In this document: piece by piece, positions 52,035 to 59,886 of the stretch | Layout of the letters: the number at the start of each line of letters is the position of its first letter | Position numbering within the stretch: position 1 is the stretch's first letter | NCBI RefSeq assembly: GCF_943913955.1 | Contig: NZ_CALUAE010000002.1 | Span: 62,001-126,000 of the forward strand | DNA from: Mycolicibacterium bacteremicum | Lineage (GTDB): Bacteria > Actinomycetota > Actinomycetes > Mycobacteriales > Mycobacteriaceae | DNA: 64,000 bases | Direction: 5' to 3' | Program-made: the position numbers and the translations under genes | The notes under the pieces: generated by a model | Told to the model about the DNA's origin: nothing | The model's input: the letters and a program-made list of their open reading frames with translations, nothing else | Database searches by the model: none

Positions 52035-53258
52035 TCAGGCCCGAACGGCGGGCACAGGACTCTTCACGCGTGGTCGGCTGGCCACCGCCAGCAGTGCCCC
52101 CGCCGCGGCGATCGCGCCCAGGGCGACGAACATCGCGGCGTACCCGCCGAGCAGGCTGGCCAACGCTGCGCCGACGAACGGGCCGATCGCGGTGGCGATC
52201 ATGATCGGGGCATTCAGGTAGGCGCTGAGGTGGCCGTAATGGGTGGAACCCCAGCGTTCGGTGACCGCGGTCGCCTGCAGCAGCGTCATGATGCCGCGCA
52301 TCACCCCCGCGCCGATCGCCGCCGCCGCCAACGCCGCGTAGGAGCTGAACACTCCGAGCAGTGCCGTGGTAGCCGCGACACCACCCATGATGAGCACCGT
52401 GCGAGGCACAACACCGACGCGGCGCACCAGGGTGCGGTATCCCAGGCGGCCCAGCACCTGTCCGGCGCCGCCCAGGCCGAGCGCGACCGCGGCGGCGCCG
52501 GTGCTGATGCCGCGTTGGCTCATCAGCGGCACCAGGTTGGCGATCACCGCGTAGGAGGCGAGGCCGGCCAGCGCGAACGCCGCCACCAGCGCCAGGAACG
52601 GCCAGCTGCGGGTGGTTCGTTCCGGCGCCTCGACGTGATGGTGGGCGGTGGTGACCGGCGGCCAGGGCCGGCGCAATCCGAAGAAATGTGCGGGGATGGT
52701 GATCGCCGCCATCACCGTGGCCAGCACCAGATAGGTGTGACGCCAGCTCATCTGCGCAGAAAGTGATGCGGTCAGCGGTGCGAACACGGTGCTGGCGAAC
52801 CCTGCCACCAAGGTCAGCACCGTCAACGCGCGTACCGCGTCGGCCCCGTAAAAGCGGGTCAACGCGGCGAACGCGGGCGCGTAGAACACCGCGCTCATCG
52901 CCACCCCGGCCAGCACCCAGGCCGCGACGAACCAGCCATAGTTGGGTGCTGCGACGACCGCCACCACCGAGAACACACCGAGGACGGAGCCGGCGGTCAT
53001 GATCCAGCGTGGACCCACCCGCTCCAGCCAGCGCCCGACCGGGATGCCCACCACTGCTGAGGTCACCAGCCCGGCGGAGAATGCCGCGGTGACCGCGGGT
53101 GCCGACCAGCCGGTATCTGTGCTGATCTGCTCCGAGAGCACCGTGAAGGCGTAGTAGAGCACGCCCCAGCTGGTGATCTCGGTGATGCACAACGTCAGCA
53201 GCACCCAGCGCAGCCTGTGGGCTGCGCTGGGTGCGGCAGAGGACTTGGTCGGTGTCAT
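52035..53258 (-). CDS. Major facilitator superfamily efflux transporter
   Basis: This 407-residue MFS protein has 12 predicted helices and a loop 2-3 motif GRWLERVGPRW. ATG 53258 overlaps the stop of the upstream FAD enzyme gene, so the two are coupled and likely act in one pathway, for example oxidation or export of an arsenic species. It resembles the monocarboxylate/oxalate-antiporter-type MFS group. The substrate cannot be read from the sequence. Confidence 0.83.
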   Translation of the reverse strand: MTPTKSSAAPSAAHRLRWVLLTLCITEITSWGVLYYAFTVLSEQISTDTGWSAPAVTAAFSAGLVTSAVVGIPVGRWLERVGPRWIMTAGSVLGVFSVVAVVAAPNYGWFVAAWVLAGVAMSAVFYAPAFAALTRFYGADAVRALTVLTLVAGFASTVFAPLTASLSAQMSWRHTYLVLATVMAAITIPAHFFGLRRPWPPVTTAHHHVEAPERTTRSWPFLALVAAFALAGLASYAVIANLVPLMSQRGISTGAAAVALGLGGAGQVLGRLGYRTLVRRVGVVPRTVLIMGGVAATTALLGVFSSYAALAAAAIGAGVMRGIMTLLQATAVTERWGSTHYGHLSAYLNAPIMIATAIGPFVGAALASLLGGYAAMFVALGAIAAAGALLAVASRPRVKSPVPAVRA

Positions 53259-54592
53259 CCGCCAATAGGGTTGAGCGACAACGACAACGGCTGTGGGGTC
53301 GAGGTCGCGGGTCCGCAGCATCCGCCGCCGGCGTTCTCACCTTCGGGGCTGTCGAACAGTCCGGCCCCGTTACACACCCCGGTGTCGGGCAGGGTCAGCT
53401 CGACCCGGCGGGCGGCGTCGTGGTCGCCGGCCAGTTCGGCGGCGATGCTGCGGACCTGCTCGTAACCGGTCATCGCCAGGAACGTCGGCGCCCGGCCGTA
53501 GGACTTCATCCCCACGATGTACAGATTCGGCTCCGGGTGGGCCAATTCGGCGGCACCGTGGGGTGCCACGCTGCCACAGGAATGCATGTTCGGATCGATC
53601 GAGCCGGCCAAGTTCACCGGGGCCTGCAGGATCGAATCCAGCTCGATGCGCATCTCGGACAGGAACGACAGGTCCGGCCGGAACCCGGTCAGGACTACCA
53701 CGTGATCGGCCGGCGCCAATACGCGCCCATCCTCGGCGGTCACCACGGCGCGGCCGTCCACCAGATCGACGCGCTCGGTGCGGAATCCGGTCGCCAGTGA
53801 CACCCGGCCGGTCTCGACCGCTTCCTTGGAGCGCACACCCAGCGCACCGCGCTGGGGAAGTTCGTCGGCCGTACCACCGCCGAAGGTGTCACTGGTGACC
53901 CCACGGCGTAGCACCCACGTGACCGTCGTCGAGGGATCCTTGCGGACCACCTCGCCGAGTTGGATCACCGCGGTCATCGCCGAATGCCCGCTGCCGACCA
54001 CCACCACATGCTTGCCTGCCAACGCCGAGGACTGCGCCAACGTCGGCGGGACGTAAGTCAGCACCCCGGAAGCGGCTGCCGCGGGCTCGCCGATTGCCGG
54101 AACACCGTCGGCGCCAGCAGGGTTGGGCTGACCCCAGGTGCCGGAGGCATCGATGACGGCCTGGGCCTGCACCCGACACTGAGTGCCGTCGGCGTTGCTC
54201 ACGTGCACGACAAATGGTGTCTCCGCGCGACCCGGGCTGACGAGCCGGTCCCGGCCCAGCCGCGACACCGCCTGCACTCGCGCGCCGTACTGCACCCGCG
54301 TGCCCAAGGCATCGGCCAAGGGCGCCAGGTAGCCGTCGATCCACTCCCGGCCCGTCGGGAATCCCGACTCACGGGCAGTCCAGCCCGTCGGCTCCAGCAG
54401 CCGCGCAGCGGCGGGGTCCACGAGCTCGGGCCACGGGGAGAAGGTACGCACGTGCGCCCACTGCTCGACCGCTGAGGCGGGGCCGCTACCGGCCTCCAGC
54501 ACCAACGGGGCGAGGCCACGCTCGGACAGGTGCGCGGCCGCCGCCAAACCCAACGGTCCGGCACCGATCACCACGACGGGCAGCTCCGACAT
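53255..54592 (-). CDS. FAD/NAD(P)-binding monooxygenase-like protein of the ars cluster
   Basis: This 445-residue flavoprotein has GxGxxG motifs VVVIGAGPLGLAAAAHL (FAD) and HVVVVGSGHSAMTAV (NADPH), a layout like flavin monooxygenases and ArsO-type proteins of ars islands. The C terminus ends with Cys residues in TGVCNGAG and GGGCCGP, possibly binding a thiophilic metalloid. AGGAGTCGAGG precedes the ATG. It is divergent from arsR3 and probably controlled by it. Confidence 0.82.
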   Translation of the reverse strand: MSELPVVVIGAGPLGLAAAAHLSERGLAPLVLEAGSGPASAVEQWAHVRTFSPWPELVDPAAARLLEPTGWTARESGFPTGREWIDGYLAPLADALGTRVQYGARVQAVSRLGRDRLVSPGRAETPFVVHVSNADGTQCRVQAQAVIDASGTWGQPNPAGADGVPAIGEPAAAASGVLTYVPPTLAQSSALAGKHVVVVGSGHSAMTAVIQLGEVVRKDPSTTVTWVLRRGVTSDTFGGGTADELPQRGALGVRSKEAVETGRVSLATGFRTERVDLVDGRAVVTAEDGRVLAPADHVVVLTGFRPDLSFLSEMRIELDSILQAPVNLAGSIDPNMHSCGSVAPHGAAELAHPEPNLYIVGMKSYGRAPTFLAMTGYEQVRSIAAELAGDHDAARRVELTLPDTGVCNGAGLFDSPEGENAGGGCCGPATSTPQPLSLSLNPIGG

Positions 54593-54603
54593 CCTCGACT
54601 CCT

Positions 54604-54673
54604 CTCATCGACGTTCTTCGATGAGACCGATGGTGCGTGACGCATCGACGTTTGTCAATGCGTGTGCCATGAT
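54604..54673. promoter_or_regulatory. Divergent operators and leaderless promoter of arsR3
   Basis: Two inverted repeats lie in the divergent gap: CTCATCGA/TCGATGAG (54604-54625) and CGCATCGAC/GTCAATGCG (54641-54662), both containing ATCGACGTT. CATGAT (54668-54673) lies 6 nt before ATG 54680, fitting a leaderless start. Confidence 0.65.
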
Positions 54674-54679
54674 GGGGAC

Positions 54680-55045
54680 ATGGCTACCGCTTCCGCTGCG
54701 CTGACCTCTGCTGATGTGGCCGCCTGCTGCTCACCGCTGACCGGCGGCGTGTTGGATACCCCGGCCGCCGAACGTCTCGCCTCGGTATTCAAAGCACTCG
54801 CCGACCCCGCGCGGGTCAAGCTGGTGTCGCTCATCGCCGCATCCGAGGGCGGGGAGGCCTGCATCTGCGACCTCACCGAACCACTCGGCCTGAGCCAACC
54901 CACCGTGTCGCACCACATGAAGCTGCTGGTCGACAGCGGATTGGTCAGCCGCGAGCAGCGGGGCAAATGGGCGTACTACCGCGTCAACCCCGAGGCCCTC
55001 GACCGCATCGCCACAGCAGTGTCGACGCAATCGACGACGCCGTAG
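54680..55045 (+). CDS. arsR: ArsR-family repressor 3
   Basis: This 121-residue repressor combines an N-terminal Cys16-Cys17 pair (VAACCSPL) and Cys61-x-Cys63 (GEACICDL), the arsenite site, with SQPTVSHHMKLLVDSGLV as recognition helix. GTG 54662 in the same frame is a less likely start. It is divergent from the FAD-enzyme/MFS pair. Confidence 0.9.
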   Translation: MATASAALTSADVAACCSPLTGGVLDTPAAERLASVFKALADPARVKLVSLIAASEGGEACICDLTEPLGLSQPTVSHHMKLLVDSGLVSREQRGKWAYYRVNPEALDRIATAVSTQSTTP

Positions 55046-55238
55046 CCGATTCACATTCGCAGCCCGAACACGCCGTCGAGCGGCCTGGCGGACATCGCGG
55101 CGTCAGAGATTGCTAGACCCCAGTTTGACTTCTGTAAACCAGGACCAACGCGCCACACGGTCTACCAGAACATCGAGCACGCCTCATAGAGGCCGTCGCT
55201 GACCGCGCTGAGGATGTGGCCGTAGTCAGTCCTGGTCC

Positions 55239-55269
55239 CGTGGCGCGTCGGCGGTGCCACCGCGCCACG
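55239..55269. terminator. Hairpin between convergent arsR3 and M56 genes
   Basis: CGTGGCGCG (55239-55247) pairs with CGCGCCACG (55261-55269), with an inner GCGGTG/CACCGC possibility. It lies near the M56 stop on the other strand. The remaining 190 bp from 55046 hold no gene I recognise. Confidence 0.5.
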
Positions 55270-55280
55270 CGGTGAACGCG

Positions 55281-56243
55281 CTAGATGCACGCCATCCCAG
55301 GCTGAGCGATCATCAGCGCGACCACGAGGGCCGGCCCGAGCAGGGCCGCACCGGCCGCGGTGAGGAGACCTATGCGGGCCGTGAACCCGTTGGGCGGGAA
55401 CAAGAGTCGCTCCACACGTTGGGTGACGGCCAGCCCAGCGGCGCTGAGCGCCGCGGCGGGTATCGCTGGTGTGAAGGTGGAGGTCGGAAGGCTGAGGGCC
55501 AGTAGTGCATCGACGACGGCGTCCGGGCTGTGGCGTCGGGCGGCAACGTCATCTGCGCGCATCTCCAAGAGACGGGCGACGTCGTCGGCGCCCTGGGTGA
55601 ACAACCGGACCCGCGGGAACAGCCTGCTCAGCGCGCCGGTGACGGCGAGAACCTGGTGGTGGCGTCCTCGTAGATGGGCACGCTCATGAGCGAGGACCGC
55701 AGCCAGCTGGGCGTCGTCGAGAGCGTCGAGGGCGGCGCGGGTGATAACGATAGTGTGCGGGCGCCCAGCCAGGCAGTACACGCCGCGGCGGTCGCTATCG
55801 ACGACGAACGTGCCTCCGGGACCCGATGCGGTGCCCCCGGTGGCGATCCGGACTGCGCGACCGTGGTCGTGACTGCCCCGACGCATCCGATGAAGTGCCA
55901 GCGCAGCACGAACGCCGAGCGTGACCACCGCAAGGGTGCTCGTCGCCGCCAGGGCTAGGACGCTGATCTGAAACAGGTGCCCGTACCCGCCGCGGGCGAT
56001 CACCCCCAGACCGGCCACGCATCCGCTCAACACCGGACCGATCCGACCCCAGGAGGCAACGGCTTGAGACACGAACAGTGCCACCGCGGCCACCACGGCC
56101 ACCAGGACACTTCCCATCACCGCCAGCCAGGCTCCAATGCCCAGTCGTGGTGCGGCACCGGCGCGGGTGACCCGCGACAACACCGCCGGTGCGAGCACCA
56201 TCACAGACAGCGCGTAAGCGAGCAGGCACACGGCCATATTCAT
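55281..56243 (-). CDS. M56-family membrane metalloprotease/sensor (BlaR1-like)
   Basis: This 320-residue protein has four membrane helices and a zinc-protease site HERAH in AVLAHERAHLRGRHH. It lacks the penicillin-binding sensor domain of BlaR1. It partners the BlaI-type repressor upstream (ATGA overlap) and should cleave or inactivate it upon a signal at the membrane. In other bacteria similar pairs respond to beta-lactams or copper. The nearby secreted Cys/Met-rich protein suggests a metal signal here. Confidence 0.87.
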   Translation of the reverse strand: MNMAVCLLAYALSVMVLAPAVLSRVTRAGAAPRLGIGAWLAVMGSVLVAVVAAVALFVSQAVASWGRIGPVLSGCVAGLGVIARGGYGHLFQISVLALAATSTLAVVTLGVRAALALHRMRRGSHDHGRAVRIATGGTASGPGGTFVVDSDRRGVYCLAGRPHTIVITRAALDALDDAQLAAVLAHERAHLRGRHHQVLAVTGALSRLFPRVRLFTQGADDVARLLEMRADDVAARRHSPDAVVDALLALSLPTSTFTPAIPAAALSAAGLAVTQRVERLLFPPNGFTARIGLLTAAGAALLGPALVVALMIAQPGMACI

Positions 56244-56623
56244 CGCTCGGTGGCCCCTCGGCTGCGGCGTCGGAGCACGTCTTCGAGGCCGGCGAGTTCG
56301 TCGGGGCTCATCTCCTCCACAAAGTGCGCCAAGATCGCGTTGGTGTGCCTTTCGCCGTCACTCAGGGCTTCGCGCATCAGTCCAGCGATGTGCTCGGCAT
56401 GGCTCAACGCGGTGCGGTAGCGAAAGGCCTTGCCCTCGCGTTCCCGACGTAGATGTCCTTTGCGGTACAGGTTCTCCATCGTCGACAACACGGTCGTATA
56501 GGCGATCTCCCGGTCAACCCGCAGTTGATCCACCACCTCCCGGACCGTGCCCTGCCCGTCGGTGGCCCAGAGCTGGGCCATCACCACGGTCTCCAGTTCC
56601 CCGAACACCCGCACAGGTACCAC
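56240..56623 (-). CDS. BlaI/MecI/CopY-family repressor
   Basis: This 127-residue winged-helix protein has GELETVVMAQLWATDGQGTVREVVDQL and IAYTTVLSTMENLYRKGHLRRE, the BlaI DNA-binding signature with the protease-sensitive region nearby. A 34-bp perfect palindrome lies about 90 bp upstream and a close variant precedes the MPT63-like gene, so it probably represses both. No CopY-type CxCx4CxC tail exists, which argues against direct copper sensing and for control by the M56 protease. Confidence 0.9.
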   Translation of the reverse strand: MVPVRVFGELETVVMAQLWATDGQGTVREVVDQLRVDREIAYTTVLSTMENLYRKGHLRREREGKAFRYRTALSHAEHIAGLMREALSDGERHTNAILAHFVEEMSPDELAGLEDVLRRRSRGATER

Positions 56624-56711
56624 CCACTCCGTTCACCGCGCCATGCACGGTTCTCGCCGCGTCCAGGGCGACCCCGGTCGCGGCCCCGTCAACCGGCGTA
56701 CAGACCCGCCT

Positions 56712-56745
56712 CAAAGTACTATCTCGGTACCGAGATAGTACTTTG
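56712..56745. promoter_or_regulatory. 34-bp perfect palindromic operator of the BlaI-type repressor
   Basis: The half site is CAAAGTACTATCTCGGT, mirrored exactly around the TA in GGTACC. The core TACTATCTCGG is shared by the second site at 57424-57453. Length and dyad symmetry match BlaI/CopY-type operators. Confidence 0.75.
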
Positions 56746-56829
56746 TGCACCTGGGAACGGACCCGATCCACCTTCGCCATCGGACGGCCCGTCACAACGG
56801 TGAAGCCACTAAGGGCGATCAGCGCTTTC

Positions 56830-57381
56830 CTACATCTCTCCCGCACAGCACGGGCACGGTTCCTTCATGTCGGCGCAGCACGCGCAATCCTTCATCGGCA
56901 TCGCCATCATGGACTCGCTGCAACACCACATCAGCGGCTTCGCGCCGCCACCGGTGTAGGTGACCGCCATCGGATCACCACCGGTGACGTCGAAATAGAT
57001 CTTGCCCGTCGCAGTCTGGCCTTGGGCCAACGTGGCCGCGGAAATGCCCTGCGGACTCGCCACCTGCCAGAGCACCGCGTACCTGCCGCCGTCAGATGTT
57101 GCGCCGAAGTTGGGAATCACCGGTATCGAGGCCCCCGACTTCGCCGTCACCGTCGCGGTCGCCTCCCACAGCTGTCCGGCCACCGGATATCCCGGCGCCG
57201 GGTCGACGCTCTTCTTCAAATCAGTCACCGACCAGTCCTGCACGCCACCGCCATCGGTCACCTGCTGATGGGATCCAAAGCGATGCCCGCAATCGTCGGC
57301 AGCCAACGCCACCCCAGTAGAACCCACCCCCACCATGGCCGCCATCGCCACCACTACCGCCGCCAGGTAGAACCTGCGCAC
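56830..57381 (-). CDS. Secreted MPT63-like protein with a Cys/Met-rich tail
   Basis: This 183-residue protein has a signal peptide ending ALA, cleaved before ADDCGHRF. The middle (about 30-145) resembles the MPT63/DUF1942 beta-sandwich, with VTDLKKSVDPAPGYPVAGQLWEATATV and GQTATGKIYFDVTG. After that the protein adds about 33 residues containing eight Cys and seven Met (segments WCCSESMMAMPMKDCACC and CPCCAGEM), a probable soft-metal binding tail not present in MPT63. GTG 57381 has AGAAGGAG 5-6 nt upstream; the earlier GTG has none. A BlaI-type operator precedes the gene. Confidence 0.82.
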   Translation of the reverse strand: MRRFYLAAVVVAMAAMVGVGSTGVALAADDCGHRFGSHQQVTDGGGVQDWSVTDLKKSVDPAPGYPVAGQLWEATATVTAKSGASIPVIPNFGATSDGGRYAVLWQVASPQGISAATLAQGQTATGKIYFDVTGGDPMAVTYTGGGAKPLMWCCSESMMAMPMKDCACCADMKEPCPCCAGEM

Positions 57382-57423
57382 ACCTGCTCCTTCTCGTCGA
57401 GCTCCGGTCACGAACCGCACGGC

Positions 57424-57453
57424 ATCTACTATGTCCGTACCGAGATAGTAGAT
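57424..57453. promoter_or_regulatory. Second BlaI-type operator, upstream of the MPT63-like gene
   Basis: ATCTACTATGTCCGT and its mirror ACCGAGATAGTAGAT pair with two mismatches over 30 bp and contain the same CCGAGATAGTA core as the site at 56712-56745. It lies 43 bp before the chosen start of the MPT63-like gene. The following 170 bp up to the AraC promoter contain nothing recognisable. Confidence 0.72.
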
Positions 57454-57630
57454 GATGCGAGACGTCGCGCATCACGCCCCCGCTTGGGGCTAATGAAGGG
57501 GTTACACCATCGTTGGATTGAAGAGCGATTGCCGCGGAATCGACGACGCACCACTCGTAGACAACCGCTTGCCCACAACAGAACTCACGTCGATGCGCGA
57601 TGAGGAATCGCCATCACCGTATCGCGGTCC

Positions 57631-57677
57631 TCAAAGCGATCAACTGAGACCGTTATCATCGTCTTGTGGCGATGAAT
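57631..57677 (+). promoter_or_regulatory. Leaderless promoter/operator of the AraC gene (twin A)
   Basis: TCAAAG (57631-57636), 17 bp, TATCAT (57654-57659), 6 nt, GTG 57666. TTATCATCG and CGATGAAT flank an 8-nt gap as an inverted repeat (57653-57677). The same arrangement and nearly the same bases precede the CmtR-like gene at 59444-59490. Confidence 0.62.
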
Positions 57678-58448
57678 GGCTCTGGCGATGATCGTGCTGC
57701 TGGGCCGCGTTGGGGTGGGGCGGCAATGCTGCGCCCGGGGGTGTTGGCCTTCAGCGGATCGATCGGCAGCACCGATGCCCATGCCCACCACGCCGTGCAG
57801 GTCATGACGGCCACAACGGCATTGACGGTGCGCGATGACCATGGCACCCGGTATCGCGGCTCGAAGGTGGTCGTGCCCGCCGACGCCGAGCATCGGATCG
57901 AGGTCGGTGCGCAGGAGGGCGCGGTGGTGTTCGTGGAGCCGGAGTCCGCGCCGGGACGGGCCGCGCACCTGCGGGCGGTGCGCTGCGGGTGGGCGCTCAC
58001 CCCCACGCTCGCCTTCACCCGGCGACGCCCGCTTGCCGTCGTGGTTGATGAGCTGGTCGCACACCTGGAGCCGGCCGCGGCCTCACATGGTGACGTTGCG
58101 CCGCGTCACCCGGCGGTCGATGACGCGTTGCGGCTGCTGCCCGACATGGTGGCGGCCGGCCCGGTCGGCGGAACGGAACTGGCTGCGCGGGTGGGGATTT
58201 CGGCGAGCCGGTTGACGCATCTGTTCACCGAGCAGGTCGGGATTCCGCTGCGCCGGTATGTGTTGTGGTTACGGCTGCGGATCGCGATTACCCGGGTGCA
58301 GGCCGGGGATGACCTCACCGGCGCCGCCCATGGTGCGGGGTTCGCCGACAGCGCGCATCTGAGTCGCACCACCCGCGAGATGTTCGGCTTGGCGCCTTCG
58401 GTGCTGAGCCGGCATGTGTCGTGGGACCTCGACGAGGGCAGCGGGTAG
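57666..58448 (+). CDS. AraC-family transcription regulator
   Basis: This 260-residue protein has an N-terminal cupin-like sensor part (HAHHAVQVMTATTAL; VVVPADAEHRIEV) and a C-terminal double helix-turn-helix (GGTELAARVGISASRLTHLF and GAAHGAGFADSAHLSRTTREMFGLAPS). It may sense a small ligand or metal through the His cluster HAHH. It lies upstream of the fatty-acid-hydroxylase-type gene and shares a promoter architecture with the CmtR-like gene. GTG 57666 and ATG 57672 are both possible starts; the first fits a leaderless mRNA. Confidence 0.87.
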   Translation: MAMNGSGDDRAAGPRWGGAAMLRPGVLAFSGSIGSTDAHAHHAVQVMTATTALTVRDDHGTRYRGSKVVVPADAEHRIEVGAQEGAVVFVEPESAPGRAAHLRAVRCGWALTPTLAFTRRRPLAVVVDELVAHLEPAAASHGDVAPRHPAVDDALRLLPDMVAAGPVGGTELAARVGISASRLTHLFTEQVGIPLRRYVLWLRLRIAITRVQAGDDLTGAAHGAGFADSAHLSRTTREMFGLAPSVLSRHVSWDLDEGSG

Positions 58449-58495
58449 CCGAAACGTTCAAGCCCCACACTGGGCAGGGCGCCGACCATCAACGC

Positions 58496-59461
58496 ATGAG
58501 CGCGACTTCCTCGACATCGACCCGCACCCCGATTCGGATGGTGGCCCGCTACGGGTACGTGCCGTTCATGCTGATCGGCCTCAATGGCGTCGGCATCGCA
58601 CTGGCCTCCTCCGGAGCGCCGAAAATCTGGTTGCTCGTGGTGTTGGCGGTCGCGATCGTGACGGCGTTCCTGGTCGAGCGAATCATTCCCTATGACTCCG
58701 AGTGGAACCACGACCGCGCCGACAGCACCCGTGACCGCATTCATGTCGTGGTCAACGAAACCCTCATCCTGGCCAGCGTCGCCGCCATCCCGCTCCTGGC
58801 GGCGATCGTTCCCGCTCCGCAGCTGTGGCCGCAGCACTGGCCGTTCGTCGCGCAGGTCCTCACCGCGATTCTGGTCGCCGACGTCGGCATTACCGTCGTG
58901 CACCTGGCCAGCCACAAGATCGGCTTACTGTGGCGCTTCCACGCCGTGCATCACAGCATCACCCGCTTCTACGGCCTTAACGGCCTGATGAAACACCCCC
59001 TGCACCAAACCGTCGAGATGGCCGCTGGCGTCGCCCCGCTGATCCTGATCGGCCTGCCGGTCAACGTCGCCTCAGCGTTGGCGCTGGCGGTTGCCATTCA
59101 GCTGCTGTTGCAGCACTCCAACGCCGACTACCGCATCGGCCCCGCCAAGTACGTGCTTGCCCTTAATGAAGGCCATCGCTTCCATCACCTCAAATGGGCG
59201 GGCATCGGCGATGTCAACTTCGGCCTGTTCACTTTGATCTGGGATCACCTGATGCGCACCTACTCCTATGACCCGGCTCGCCGCTTCGACTCCACCCAGC
59301 TCGGCATGGCCGCCAAACCCGACTACCCCAGCGACTACCTGCACCAGATGATCTATCCGTTCACCCGCGGCGGGGGTTGCGCGCTGAAGTCCACGACCGC
59401 GACGCCGAACGGTGATGCGCAGACATCGGCCTCCGACCCGGCCTTAAAGTATCGCTGCTGA
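58496..59461 (+). CDS. Sterol desaturase/fatty acid hydroxylase-family membrane protein
   Basis: This 321-residue membrane protein has about five helices and the diiron histidine clusters HLASH, HAVHH and HRFHH with further His in HPLHQT. Members of this family hydroxylate or desaturate lipids using oxygen. It follows the AraC regulator by 48 bp and may be its target. Why a lipid-modifying enzyme sits in a metal island is unknown; a membrane response to heavy metals is one possibility. Confidence 0.85.
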   Translation: MSATSSTSTRTPIRMVARYGYVPFMLIGLNGVGIALASSGAPKIWLLVVLAVAIVTAFLVERIIPYDSEWNHDRADSTRDRIHVVVNETLILASVAAIPLLAAIVPAPQLWPQHWPFVAQVLTAILVADVGITVVHLASHKIGLLWRFHAVHHSITRFYGLNGLMKHPLHQTVEMAAGVAPLILIGLPVNVASALALAVAIQLLLQHSNADYRIGPAKYVLALNEGHRFHHLKWAGIGDVNFGLFTLIWDHLMRTYSYDPARRFDSTQLGMAAKPDYPSDYLHQMIYPFTRGGGCALKSTTATPNGDAQTSASDPALKYRC

Positions 59462-59490
59462 CAGGTTATCATCGATGCATGACGATGAAT
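59444..59490 (+). promoter_or_regulatory. Leaderless promoter/operator of the CmtR-like gene (twin B)
   Basis: TTAAAG (59444-59449), 17 bp, TATCAT (59467-59472), 6 nt, ATG 59479. GTTATCATCG and CGATGAAT again flank an 8-nt gap (59465-59490), matching twin A at 57652-57677 in sequence and spacing. The -35 part overlaps the end of the hydroxylase gene. Confidence 0.65.
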
Positions 59491-59886
59491 AAGGCGGATG
59501 GTTGCCTCGCCGACACGACGTCGGGGGAATCGAATCTCGATGCCGCGGTGGCGCTGTTTCACAGTCTGTCCGACTCGGCCCGGTTGGCGATCGTGCGTCG
59601 TCTGGCCGACGGGGAGGCCCGCGTGGTCGACCTGATCGGGGAGCTGGGTCTGGCGCAGTCCACGGTGTCGGCGCATGTGGCGTGTCTGCGGGACTGCGGG
59701 CTGGTGACCGGTCGTCCCGAAGGTCGGCAGGTGTTCTACTCGCTGACCCGCCCCGAGCTGCTCGACCTGCTGGCCGCGGCCGAGACGCTGTTGGCCGCCA
59801 CCGGCAATGCCGTCGCCTTGTGTCCCAACTACGGAAACCGTTCGCGCACCGACGCGACGACTGATGCCCAGGAGACTGACCGATGA
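59479..59886 (+). CDS. cmtR: CmtR-like ArsR-family cadmium/lead repressor
   Basis: This 135-residue repressor has Cys69 and Cys73 in the recognition helix (HVACLRDCGLV) and Cys115 in the C-terminal region (ALCPNYG). The spacing matches the three-Cys Cd/Pb site of M. tuberculosis CmtR (Cys57, Cys61, Cys102). Its stop overlaps the ATPase start (ATGA), so it controls the pump operon, as CmtR does with CtpG. Confidence 0.9.
   Translation: MTMNKADGCLADTTSGESNLDAAVALFHSLSDSARLAIVRRLADGEARVVDLIGELGLAQSTVSAHVACLRDCGLVTGRPEGRQVFYSLTRPELLDLLAAAETLLAATGNAVALCPNYGNRSRTDATTDAQETDR

Noticed and set aside
56743..57603. 286-residue plus-strand frame opposite the MPT63-like gene
   Set aside because: Arg/His-rich translation without any domain; the minus strand has a signal peptide, ribosome-binding site and operator.
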